Shown piece after piece: positions 20,240 through 31,106 of a stretch of DNA of 64,000 nucleotides (within the stretch, counting starts at the first letter, position 1; each line of letters opens with the position of its first letter). Both the position numbers and the translations under genes were made by a program. Under the pieces are notes generated by a model. It made no database searches, was not told where the DNA came from, and was given only the letters and a program-made list of their open reading frames with translations. Location: the NCBI GenBank assembly GCA_027924585.1, contig BSBM01000712.1:1684001-1748000 (forward strand). The letters are read 5' to 3'. This DNA is from Larix kaempferi (lineage: Eukaryota; Streptophyta; Pinopsida; Pinales; Pinaceae).

Positions 20240-22289
20240 TTCTCAGAATATAACATTTGATGTCTTTCTATTGGCTGTAGCTGCTGACAATGCTTCTTTC
20301 TTGAACAATAGTTTGCAAGTTGTACTTCATTTTCCCATATATCTTCACTGTCTCCCATTGCTCTGTAGAAGGTACCTCATAACTAGTCATCTACTCGACT
20401 AGAACTTTCATCTCTATGTGTACTCGACTAGAACTTTCATCTCTATGTGCTCTGCAATGGAAGATGGAGGAATCATTTCAGCTATCATGGCCAGCTAGTT
20501 TAGAATTTCAAAATAAAGGGAGAGTTTCTTCAGTAGAATTTTCTCTGTTAGAACATGAGTCAAACCTTGGAATTGCTCATGGTTCCTCCCGATCTTATAT
20601 AGTAAATCCTTATAATTTTTCTGGGAAATTAACTCATTATTTTCATCCCAAAAAGAAGGCAGTCCCTTTTGTATTAGCTTTTCAAATCCCTTTTTGAAGG
20701 CTTCAACCTATTTCTTCATATGTTTTGCTCTAGCATGAACATTCTCAATGTGAGAATGTTTTCCAAGGACTCTCCTAACCCAAGTTATGATTTCTACCCT
20801 GTTTTCGATAGCCATTGCTTCCAGATCACCTTTTGTCAGAGTATTTAAGAAACTTATGGTATCTTAGGTTGTATCTTTTGGTATCTTATCTAAAACTTCT
20901 CTCATTGCTTTATAGCTTTGCAAACTATCATTTTCTATGGCTTCCTTTGTCTTCATAAAATCTAAATAAGGCCTGAATTTTGCAGCCTCCTCGATGATTG
21001 AATCCCAAACTGAACACTTTGCACCTTGCAATGCTAGTTGTCCTTTCACTTGATCTATCATCCTCTGATTTCTATCTACCAAATCTTTATTGTGTTTTGT
21101 CAACTCTTTTATTTCATTTTCCTTTTTCTGATTTTCCTCTTCTAGTCTTTGTTTTTCTTCTTTTAGTTCTTTGATCTCCACCTCTTTCAAGCTAACATAA
21201 TACATAGCTTGAATTATATCATTTGTGCTTGCTTCTTTGTTGCCTTGATCTGTTCCTTGCTTCTCTTATGCTGTATTTTCCAATTTGGCCTTTAGATATT
21301 CAATTTGAGTCTTAAGACTCGATCTATCTTTCTCCCAACTTACCTCTTTTCCCTCAAACATGATCAATTTAGTTAAACAGTCATCCAATTCTCGAGAAAA
21401 AGTTTCTTTTTCTTGTTCTAACACAGTTAATTCAGAGGCTTGAATTAACCGAGTTGTTGGAATACTAACCTTTTTCTTAAGTATTTGGATAGTGTTTTCT
21501 TTCTCAGCTAAAAGATTTTTACTTGCCTCCCCTCTATTTGGTTCATCATTCCTCTCCACCGGGTCATCTTGCAATCTTTTTATTTGTTGTTGATGAGGTT
21601 TGTTCTCTGTTTTCTCTTGCCTCAACTGGATTTGCAGCCTGTTCACTGTTTTCTGTAGTTTTTCCACTGCTAAAGTAGATTTCATCATATCAACATAAAT
21701 CACCTCTCTAGTATGTCTGGGTAGGTGAATTTTATCAGGGATTGTTATCTTCTGCAAGCTCAATTTCATTTATGTGACCTTATCATCAGATGATACAACC
21801 AAATTCAAAGTAATTTTTTTCTGGATCTCTTCTAGTGATCAGAGTAATTTCTGAATCAACAAAATTCCTGACTTTTGGAAACAACTTATGCATTGCTTCT
21901 GCTGCTATTTGTCTGTATTTGCCATATTTTACATATATTTCATCTCTTGAATGAAAATTTCTAGAATCACCTGCAGCTCTTGCCTCATCAAATTCGTATT
22001 CCTGTACTTGAATTTCTGGCACTTGGTATTTTTCTTTCTTCTTTCTCTTTTCTTCGTCGGATACAACTACTTCATCTTGCTGGCTTGGTTTTAATCTTTT
22101 GGCTTCTCTTTCTTCCTCCATCTGCATATCAGTACTTTCATAAAAACTTCTTTTACTTGTTGCTTCAATATTTCCTGGGGTAGGTACCAACTCAGCTGAA
22201 ACTATATCCAAGGTAGAAGGATTAGCATGTGAACTTCCCGAAACTTCTATGTCTGATTCATATTGTAGTAAATTTACCATCTTCGCCAA
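20240..22289 (-). pseudogene. Unknown coiled-coil protein H, C-terminal part
   Basis: From Met near 22289 the frame starts MAKMVNLLQYESDIEV, passes an acidic/basic stretch with EEEREAKRLKPS, and reaches FHSRDEIYVKYGKYRQIAAEA and TLITRRDPEKNYFEF. A frameshift near 21780 leads to long coiled-coil segments: KLQKTVNRLQIQLRQEK, LAEKENTIQILKKKV and KELKEEKQRLEEENQKKEN. Past a CAA-to-TAA stop at 20864 the frame still reads sensibly (LTKGDLEAMAIENRVEIITW) to about 20240. I do not recognise the family. It may be a retroelement-borne protein or a captured gene. The protein-like sequence upstream of the Met stops near 22385, where element C begins. Confidence 0.55.
20392..20449. repeat. Perfect 29-bp tandem duplication
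   Basis: TACTCGACTAGAACTTTCAT plus nine more bases occurs twice without mismatch, at 20392-20420 and 20421-20449. It lies in the decayed 3' part of H. Confidence 0.95.
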
Positions 22290-22385
22290 TCCTTCAACCT
22301 CTTGGTGATCAAAGGCTTTATTTTTGTTCTAGTGCCTTCTGTCAGAAACAACATGATAAGAATAATAATTGATAGTTGTGGCTTT

Positions 22386-23153
22386 TGTATCATGGGTTTT
22401 CACCCTTGCTCGTGCAAAAGATCACCTGCTAAGGATAATGGATCCCTTAGCAACAGTTTAATGGAAAATAAGGAAAAGACAAATGAATGTAAAATCGGTG
22501 AAATATTGAACTAGCGTGTGCATGTGAAGCAAAGTTAAACTACAGTAAAAAGCATGAAGTTACCATGAGAGACAAGGAAATAAAAAATATTAATTTCTTT
22601 ATTCAAATGGGGCAAACAAGGGTTTGCATAAATTGTTCACCTCAAATGTTGAGGCTTGTGGAGTTTTACCGCTATAGGAAGCAATGCACTAGGGCTCCAC
22701 ATGTTCCTTCTCTTTCTATGAATGCTCAATGGATGGGCCCAAGGTTGGCTCAAAGGGAAGAACTGTAGCTCAAATAATTGAGCTAGAGTTCTAGGATGAT
22801 TTGGGCAACATAAGGGTAGGATAGTTGATGGATGGTAAAATGGGGGGCCTCCACCCCCTTTTATAGACTTAGGTTAGGGGTTTTAGGGTTTTAGTACTCC
22901 TTTTTCTCTTTTTTTTTATTCTCTTTTTGAGTTTATTTCCCCTTTTTTTGGCGAGAGGGGGGATTTTGGATCCTCTTTTGGGGTTTTGGTATGTTTTTGA
23001 AGGAATTAAATGAATTTGAGGAGGAAAAAGTAATATTTTTCCTTTTTGGGTATGGGTTTTTAGGGGTTTTGGAGGATAGGATGATAGGGAAATTGGTCAA
23101 CATGATTATGTGTCTAATGGGATGAGCTAGTGAGTGATTTTTAGGTGTTAACA
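22386..23153 (-). repeat. Element C 3' LTR
   Basis: 768 bp in minus-strand orientation, starting TGTTAACACC at 23153 and ending ...CATGATACA at 22386. The last 358 bp match 37485-37842 closely. The five bases beyond the end are GCTTT; the partner duplication cannot be read because the other LTR end is lost. Confidence 0.88.
22857..22866 (-). promoter_or_regulatory. TATA box in LTR of C
   Basis: Minus strand CTATAAAAGG, about 287 bp into the LTR, followed by a G-rich stretch. This predicts an RNA start about 25-30 bases further, near 22830. Confidence 0.6.
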
Positions 23154-23168
23154 AATTTCCCCCTGATG
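23154..23168 (-). other. Polypurine tract of C
   Basis: Minus strand CATCAGGGGGAAATT directly before the LTR start TGTTAACACC. Confidence 0.75.
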
Positions 23169-24424
23169 TGTGAGGCCAGGAGCTCATCGTATGGCCGATA
23201 GACATCATAAGTTCTGTCATTTTCCAGGGGTACGAGCATTGTGATAGAGGAGAGAAGAAACTGGTCGGAGATCAAAACATAAGCTCCGTACAAACTACAA
23301 AAACTAAAAATACATCGTCTCAATAATGAATGAGGAATGATCTCAATATATGGATGAAGCAGGCATTCCCATGCTCATGTTGAGATATATAAATAGTAAT
23401 GAGGCCCAAGAGGGGACCGAAATAATGAATGGAGAACTGTTGTGTACATCATAATGGTCCAAAGGGGATGCAAATCTGGGAGATACTCATGGTCCAACCA
23501 TGATTGATCTAAATAACTGGTGTATGAACATAATGGAATCCATACTGACTGTGGTACCATAGCAACTGATATTCTATTGAATTTGAACTGGGTACATGGG
23601 GAAGCATATAATTGAAGTGCTTCCGAAAACTGTCGTTGAGTGCATCCCAGATATCCGTGGGAATATTCAACTGGGGAGATTCCAAATTAGACTCTCCATT
23701 GTTCTAGAGTCAAGGGACATCCGAGGTCTTTGACTAATAAATGAAGGGACCAATACCCCGCACGAATCTCAACAGTGTGATCAAGCTGTTGAAGTCGAGA
23801 ACGTGAGAAACAACCATTTAGAGAGGTACTAATGACTCCTCTCAAAATGGCCCATAGGCACTCACCCCTGATGTTAATGAGTCCAAGGCATAGGGACCTT
23901 TGGGTCTATCCTATGGAATAGATTGGTTGGCATCGACAGAGTGGGGCCTGCAACTACCAAGGCAATGATGTTTCCTTGATAAGAGCATGAGGTGTATGAC
24001 CAAAAGGTGATAGTATTGAAGGTGGGACTGACATACTTTGGGGGTGGGGAACAACTAAGGTTGCAGAGTGGGGGGGGACTCAAACTTCCTTTGTTCAGAG
24101 TAAGATGGCATGGCTGACCTGGAAGCATATGAAACTAACTTTAGGGGAAGGGATCATAGCTTTAATGGACTAGGGATGATGACAACAATGGGGGAGACTC
24201 ATGGGGGTAAATTGATGAGTGATATCAGGAGACTCAAAGGGTAACACATCACATAATACTCTAAACAAAGGTGACCATACTGGGGTGACTTCCATAATAT
24301 GGGGACTAGATATGATCTATCAGGATGCCGAAAGGAACCATTGGGACCTTCTTCATGTTTTTGGGGAGCTTGAAGAAGAGATGGAAGTGAGCTCAAAAGT
24401 GGTACTGTCGTGTGGATTTGTACG
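23169..24424 (-). other. 3' noncoding part of C, distal
   Basis: No reading frame with recognisable protein similarity. Possible weak relatedness to the distal 3' noncoding part of A could not be established by eye. Confidence 0.4.
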
Positions 24425-24870
24425 AGCCCAGGACAGTTCATGCTCGTGAGTGCTTTCAATTTTAAGGAGTTTGAAAGTGATAAGAAGACTCTGAAATAGT
24501 GGAATGGTACCATCGTGTGGATTTGAACGAGCCCATGACGATGCATGTTCGTGGTTGCTTTCATTTTTAGAGAGTCTGAAAGCAGTAAGAAGACTCCAAG
24601 GGGGTTCTTTTTCGTGTGTTAGTCTCCAAGGCTCGAAAAGGCATAAAAGGATGAAATGAAGGACTCTTCTAGCCGATGTGACTAGAGTATTCCTTTTTCG
24701 TAATTAGTCTACCAGGTCTGGAAAAGGGTTAAACTTATACCAGATAGACACCCTTTCAGGTACTTTAACGAGCATGAAAGAAAGCAAGATTGCTCGGCGA
24801 TCTTTTCATTGTTTTAGGAGTCGGAAAAGAGCTTAACATAAACTCCTTAAGTGCCTTTTTTGTAAAGGAA
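24425..24870 (-). repeat. 3' noncoding module shared with A
   Basis: Read on the minus strand it matches A 5080-5620. It has two units of about 110 bp with TGAAAGCA..CACGARCATG, and the block with GGTATAAGTTTAACCCTTTT and GGCTAGAAGAGT. Confidence 0.75.
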
Positions 24871-25099
24871 ATGTTCAGCCCGAAAGGGATAAAATTATAA
24901 TGAACAAAATGTAGCTAAGCAAGGAGGAAGTGTTCGATCAAGGGACATAAATGAGAAACAAGAATGAGGGTTGGGGGGGAACACTGGTGGGGCCTCCTTG
25001 CAGGTTGATGAATGGTGGAAAAATAGAGAAAGAACTATAGTATGGATGGAGTGAAGAGCTCATGGATGGGCCTTGATGCCAAAAATTCCAAAAAACAAC

Positions 25100-25440
25100 G
25101 GCGGTCGATGTGACGCGCAAATCGAGGTGGCAAGGTGTACGGACAAAATGTCAAAATTTGTTTTTGGTGAGAGCGAGAAATGGTCTCAAGCATCATCACT
25201 GGTTCAGAAAACTAAATCCGATGGTATAAAAATTGCTAAAAACTAATAACAGCCGATGTGGCACACAAATCGAGGTGACGAGGGGTGTGTGAAAAAGACC
25301 CGAATAATATGGTGGTGAGAGCGAGAAATGATCTCAGGCATCATCATGAGCACGGAAAACTGAATCCGATGATATAAAGAATGTCAAAAACTGATAACGA
25401 TGGATGTGGCACGCAAATTGAGGCAACGAGGGGCGCTAAA
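25100..25440. repeat. 148-bp tandem repeat in 3' region of C
   Basis: Units begin at 25106, 25254 and 25402 (CGATGTGRCRCRCAAATCGAGG in consensus, third partial), a regular period of 148. Each contains GGTGAGAGCGAGAAATG and CATCATCA. Noncoding. Confidence 0.85.
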
Positions 25441-25864
25441 AAATGATTGAGAAAGGGTCTGGTGAAATCAAGGAATGGTCTCTACCACTGAATCTAGTGG
25501 TATGAACGGTTTGGAAAACGGACCTCGTATGACTCCGGAATGGCTAAAACAAGAATTGGTCAAATCTCTATAAATAGTAAGTGGACCCATAGGTACATGT
25601 GTCATTTGAACGGTTGAGTTTGATAGGAGAATTGAGTGAACCAGAGGTATTTTGGCATTTGTGGAAGAACCGACTAGTGGATTTTCATTCCATGAGTTGC
25701 AGGTAACCCTCTTAGCCCTTATCTTTGATATTATTTTGTTTTGGGGGAGCAGTCCTCGAGGGAGGTGCACCAGCCACAATAGGTGACCATGGTGGGAAAG
25801 CGCGGGTTCCGAGGTGAGTTGCGTACTCTGGAGCACGGCATTGGGCGAGGTAGTCATGCTTGAT

Positions 25865-26035
25865 GAGCGCGGCTATGGCTTTTGCAGCCGTGTTTGTCGA
25901 GCATGGTTGTGGCTCCTATAGCTGCGATGATCGAGCGCGGTTGTGGCTCCCACAGTCGCGCTTGTCGAGCGCAGTTGTGTCTCCCAAAGCCGTGATCTAG
26001 AGCGCGACTGTGGGCCCCACAGTTGTGCTCGGGAA
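25865..26035. repeat. 34-bp GC-rich array with hairpin units (element C)
   Basis: Five units start at 25865, 25899, 25933, 25967 and 26000, consensus GAGCGCGGTTGTGGCTCCCA followed by CAGTCGCGCTTGTC. Each unit can fold on itself. The last, GCGACTGTGGGCCCCACAGT, is almost a perfect palindrome. It lies just upstream of the PMD-like ORF. Confidence 0.85.
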
Positions 26036-26197
26036 GCACGCTTTTCGCAGCGAAAAGCATGCTCCAAAGCACACATGTGGGGTTTAGAAGCCCCCGAAAT
26101 GCGTGTCATGGTGACATTTTTTTGGTGCACCGATCCGGAGGGGATCAATGGAGTATTTTATGTGGTTCTGATGAGATTTCATTGTGTGGTTGACAGG

Positions 26198-27606
26198 ATG
26201 CAGAGGGTGACATGGAGAGAGTGCGATATGCTGGAGGACCTTTTGGATGTGATCCGGCAGGATCATCGTGTGCAGGGGACTTTAGCACTCTGCAGACTGT
26301 TGAATTTTTTGCAGGTTCCCCTTATGCGTACACTATCTCTGTTGGCGACCAAGCTAGTCAAGTTTTGGGACCCAAACATTGAGGCATTCATCATCCAGGT
26401 TGAGAGGCTGGATCTCACCCTATTGGATGTATATTTTTTTACTGGACTTCCCTGTTTGGGTAGGATGGCGGACACTCGGCCTAGGAGGTCAGGGGATGTG
26501 GATATGGAGGATATGTTGGAGAGGCATTGTTTTCTGGGGTCTCATGTGCATAAGAATGCACTATTGGTGTGTGATTTGGAGGCTCCAGAGACCCGAGCAG
26601 TCGCAGTATGTGTGGTGCGGGTATTGGGATCGCATGCGCCCCACCGAGTGTCGGGAGGGCAGATGATGTTGATTGAGTAGGTGTTAGCAGGTACCTACTA
26701 TGCATGGGATCAGATGTACCTCGCCATTGTTCAGCGTGAGTTGAGCAAGGTGAGGCAGCTCGGAGGGGAGTTCTTCTACTGTTCCTTTTTGTGCTCTTTC
26801 TTTTTTGAAAGAGTTCCTAAGCTACGGCCTCGCATGGCAATCTGAGATGAAGGACCGATGAAGCCGCAGATGGTACGGTTGGGGGAGATGATGGTCTGCG
26901 GTGGTGGTGGGGTCGTTGGCCGATATTTTACTGCAAAGTTGTTTAGGAAGTGGAGGCATATGCTTGTTCTTATCGAGGATTACCCATACTGAGCTATGGA
27001 CTACCGGGGGCATCCTCAGCTCCCGCAACATCCTGGACAGGTCTGGGGGGTAGATGGTACATATGCATTTTGGTTTCTACTTAGCATATCATGTTACATT
27101 TTTACTTGATAGGTTATGATGACAGATAGAGATATTTGATGATGCTGTCCTTTCTGGTGTTGGTTCTTGCAGATGTGGCACCATAGCCACCTCAGGGGCA
27201 TCAAGAATGCAGGGGTCGCATGGTGGCGGTAGCCCCACCTGATCGAGGGGAGGTACGGATACATGGTGACATTGTTACATTAGAGGCCTTACAGGGAAGC
27301 TTTGATCGGTTACTGGTCGAGGTAGAGGATGAGGGTTGGCGGGATTTAGACCAGGAGCTGCTAGATGTTTGTTACGATGCTCCACGGGAGTGGAGATTCA
27401 TCCTAAGGTGGGTTGTTGTATTGGCATATGAGAGGAGGGCTTGAGACTGGTTGGACACTCCTGAGTTTGGTGACGAGGATCCAGAGGATCCGGAGGAGGA
27501 GCGAGAAGAGGATCCAGAGGAGGAGCGAGAAGAGGATCAGTCGGAAACAGAGGTAGCAGCTGCAGGTGGCAACGAGGACACAGATCGGGGGGAGGACTTT
27601 GGTTAG
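26198..27606 (+). pseudogene. PMD-like ORF antisense to element C, two exons
   Basis: Exon 1 is 26198-27056 and exon 2 is 27173-27606. Blocks parallel the B copy: LALCRLLNFLQVPLMRT, TKLVKFWDPNIEAFII, LTLLDVYFFTGLPCLGR, FFFERVPKLRPR and LIEDYPY. Exon 2 has WRDLDQELLDVCYD, PREWRFILRWVV and an acidic repeat tail (EDPEEEREEDPEEEREED). The first ATG follows TTGACAG, as the B ATG follows CTCCAG, hinting at an upstream intron in both. Stops near 26680, 26843 and 26990 and one in exon 2 disable it. The amino acids have drifted a great deal from the B copy, yet the block order, intron position and phase are kept. Function unknown; the PMD assignment rests on motif pattern only. Confidence 0.6.
27057..27172 (+). 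other. Intron of the PMD-like ORF in C
   Basis: 116 bp, donor GATG|GTACAT, acceptor GTTCTTGCAG|ATGTGG with a T-rich tract. Removal joins GVD-D with VAP in frame (phase 1), the same place as in B. Confidence 0.65.
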
Positions 27607-27780
27607 ACAGTTCATGGGATACCCCCAATGCTGATGAGCATGTGGGGATGTTCTGTTTTTTTGTATATACAGCTGATATCATATGGAGAGGATGTCGTTG
27701 GGGCTCGTCGATGTATTTTTTGTATAGTTGGGTGCTGAGGGCATTCATGACTTTTTATGACGATATGATATATATACATA

Positions 27781-27930
27781 CACATGGATGCATTTTTTGA
27801 TGATAGAGTCTCATATGCACGTGGATGCACATTTAGCGTTGTTTGTTTTTGTTGCACGTGGATGCAATTGTTATGTTGTTTATATGCACGTGGATGCATT
27901 TTTTATGGTGATGATATGCACATGGATGCA
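27781..27930. repeat. Five spaced TGCACGTGGATGCA motifs
   Basis: Exact 14-mers at 27816, 27853 and 27885, and variants with CACATG at 27781 (shorter) and 27917, spaced 32-37 bp. The core CACGTG is a palindromic G-box-like word. The cluster sits in the gap between the ends of the PMD-like ORF and the aRNH ORF. Confidence 0.85.
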
Positions 27931-28009
27931 GTATTATGATGGATTTATTTCGTTGTTTCTATGGTTTTTAGACACCTATATGATGTTATGATGATATATG
28001 GTTAATGTC

Positions 28010-28516
28010 CTACATGGTTTGGTTGATGTGCCAGTCTAGAATGTTGATAGCCATTTTATCTGCCACACTGTTCTGATTTCTTGGGACATGAGTGAATGTA
28101 ATGGATTCAAATTTTCTGACCATTTGTTTAGTGTGCAGGAACTTTCTAAAGAGGCAAGGATCGCGTACCTGGTAACAATTGTTGAGATGGGCGACAAGAA
28201 GCTGGGAGTCTAAGAACACACGAAGGTGACTTATACCCATCTGGAGGGAAGTAGTAAAGAGACTGGTCACAACATCGTACTCAGCCTGGTTATTAGTAGC
28301 AGCACCTATTCACACTCCGTCGAGGTGAATCAACTCATGTGAGGGGGAATAGAGTACCCAAGCTGCGGAGGCAAGATTTGGAGACCAACGACTTGCACCA
28401 TCTGCAAAACCAACATAGTAAAGTGGAACAGGATCCATATGTGGTAATCCAGGAAAAACAAAATGTAAGGGCTTGGAGGATGAAAGCGAAAATAAAGAAA
28501 CAAAATTGTACAACAT
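28010..28516 (-). pseudogene. Archaeal-type RNase H (aRNH) of element C
   Basis: Motifs in order: GFADGASRW (Asp), stop (CGA to TGA type), NNQAEYDVV (Glu), RVFLDSQLLV (Asp), QVRDPCLF, TFTHVPRNQNSVADKMA (fourth Asp present) and ILDWH. All four acidic residues are therefore present. As in B it follows the integrase stop after a spacer of about 45 codons with a shared PGLPH-type stretch, and it forms its own ORF. Confidence 0.85.
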
Positions 28517-28537
28517 GGACTGCTGAGTACAAAAGTG

Positions 28538-29850
28538 TTAAGGGTAAAAGCGCTTGAGGTACAACCCATTGCAGGGGTTGCGCAGGGGCCTTCCTTCAGA
28601 ATCGGTAAGGATGTATGTCCCATGTCCTAGACAGGTGGGGACAATGTATGGACCTTGCCACATGGATTCAAAATTTCCTTTCCCAGTCTTATCGTGTGCT
28701 TGGTCATAGACTAGGACGAGGTCCCCTTCGTGGAAATTGCGTGGGTGGACATGCTTATCGTAACTAGTTTTCAAGCGGTTCTTGGTGGCATCGATCGTTT
28801 GGAGGGCTATTCGGTGATCCTCGTTGGCCTGTTCCAAAAGGATTAGGAGTTGTTTGAGTGGGGAGGTATCTGGGAGGATTTCGACAGCGATATGAAGGGC
28901 GGGAATCTAGCACTCAATGGGAAGGACAGATTCGATGTCGTGGACCAAGTGAAAGGGGGTGAAACCCATAGCAGTCTTAGGGCACGTGGGATAAGCCCAA
29001 AGTGATGGAAATATCATGTGATGCCAGTTGGACTTATGATGATCTATGGTACATTGAAGGATGGTATTCAGTATTTTGTTGATAGCTTCTACTTGGCCAT
29101 TCCCTTGAGGGTAATAGGCAGAGGTGTATTGGTGTTTGAATTTCAGAAAGATAGACAATTCCTTCAAAATGGAGTCTTCGAAGTGTTTTTCGTGGTCGGA
29201 AATGAGTTGTTGTGGGACCCCGAAATGGGTAATGATGTGATTGAAAAAGAAACAAGTTGCAGTGTCAGCTTTACAGTTGAACGTGGGAATGGCCTCAACC
29301 CACTTAGTAAAATAATCTACAACTGCAATGATGTATTTATGGTCGCCTGTTGAGGGACGTCACATTCCATGAAATCAATGGCCCATGTACAGAAAGGGCC
29401 AACGGTGACAACTGGATGGAGGGGGGCATGGGGGGTTCTCCCCTTAGGGGCGAAGAGTTGGCAATTACAGTAATGTTTGACTATAGTGATGCAGTATGTG
29501 AAGAGGGAAGGCCAAAAATATCTAGCGCAAACAACTTCTTGGGCAGTGGCCATTCCTGAGAAATGGCTGCCATAGGCTCCACTGTGACAATCATTAAGGA
29601 CTTGTTCGGCTTCGTCTTGGGTGAGGCAGCGATGTAGAATGGTGTCAGTACCACAATAGTATAATACATCACCCAGAAGGAGATAACGTGAGGCATGATG
29701 ACGTATGCATTGGCTCCCATCGCGGTTGAGATCGAGGTCGGGTCGAAAATTCTATGTGCGAAGGTATACCAAGATATCATCGTACCAAGGGTCATCCGAT
29801 GAGTTGATAAATAAATGGTTGTCAGGAAGATTGGTGTTAATGGGGGTTGA
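28538..29850 (-). pseudogene. Integrase of element C
   Basis: Readable in pieces across frameshifts: SSDDPWYDDILVYL, VCARYFWPSLF, HYCNCQLFAPKGR, AIDFMECDV (first catalytic Asp), YYPQGNGQVEAINK (catalytic Glu), FHEGDLVLVYDQAHDK, FESMWQGPYIVP and the end GLYLKRFYP before a stop at 28538-28540. Block order is identical to B. At least four frame changes occur between 29800 and 28840. Confidence 0.88.
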
Positions 29851-31106
29851 ACTGGACGATGATGGTAAGTCTAACATAAGTTGTGCCAATGCAAGGGATT
29901 TAACACTTTTGGGTGTTGTAAATGTGAGGTCATATTCTTGGAGTAGGATGACCCACTTGGCCACACGACCATGTAGGAGATGGCGACTCAAAAGGTAAAC
30001 CATAGGATTAGAGTTGGCTACAATGGTAGTTTGGCTGAGTAATATATAGTGGCGGACCTTTTGTACGGAGAAGACCACAGCGAGAGCCAACTTCTCTTCT
30101 TGGGGGTAACGTAGTTGTGTTCCAGATAGGGTCTGACTCACATAATAGATTACGTGTTCTTTTTGCTCACTATCCTCTTGAACGAGTACCCCTGAGATGG
30201 CGTAATTGGATGCCGAAACGTATAGCATAAAATTCTATGAGAAATCTGGGGGGATATCAGTGGGGAATTAGTTAAGGCTGTTTTAAGGGCTGAAAAGGTT
30301 ACTTGTGCTTGTTCGTCCCAAACAAACAGGATGTAGGTACAAAGTAAGCGAAGAAATCTATGAACCGTCGTGGCATATTCAAGGACAAAGCGACGGAGAA
30401 AGTTGGCTACCCCCTGCAAACTTTGTAACTGACGTATGGTGTGGGGGGCAGGGCGGTCCATGATGGCTTGAACTTTTAAAGGGTCAATGGTTATCCCTTT
30501 CTGTGAAATGATGAATCACAACAACTGGCCCGTAGGAACGTAAAAGACACACTTGAGTGGCTTCAAGCAGATCCTGTACTTGTGACAACGCGAGAAGACT
30601 TGTCGGGGGTCATTTAAGTGGTTAGACTGTTTCATTGATTGTGCCATGAGGTCATCCAGGTAAACCAGGATAATATGGGCCAAATCATGGAAACAATATG
30701 TCATGGCCCATTGGAAGGTGGCGCCTGCATTTTTAAGACCAAACGGCATGACCCGATAGGAAAAGGTGCCCCATGGGGTAGTGAAAGCAGTTTTGTATTG
30801 GTCTTCTCTCCGGGTGCGTATTTGGTTGTATCTAGAGATGTCGTCCATGAAGGAAAGGACTTCATGTCCCGCACAAGTGTCGACGAGTTAGTCGATGAAG
30901 GGTGTGGGGAAATTTTCCTTGGGACAAGCGCGATTAAGGTCACGAAAATCCATATAGACCCGGAGAGTGTCCTGCTTTTTATTGACGGGTACAGGGTTAG
31001 AAACCCAAGTGGTATAAGCGATAGGATAGATAAACCCAACTTTTTGCATCTTCTCAATTTTGATTTTGACTGCGGGGAGTTTGGACAGGTGAATTGGTAT
31101 TTGCTT
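29851..31106 (-). pseudogene. Reverse transcriptase and gypsy RNase H of element C
   Basis: RT blocks: FMDDISRYNQI, TTPWGTFSYRVMPFGL, ILVYLDDLMAQS (catalytic YLDD intact), LKPLKCVFYVP, MDRPAPHTIRQLQSLQG. RNase H: YAISGVLVQED, HVIYYVSQTLSG, LRYPQEEKLALAVVF, HYILL. A frameshift near 30220 separates RT from RNase H, and stops occur near 30880 and 30510. Confidence 0.9.
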
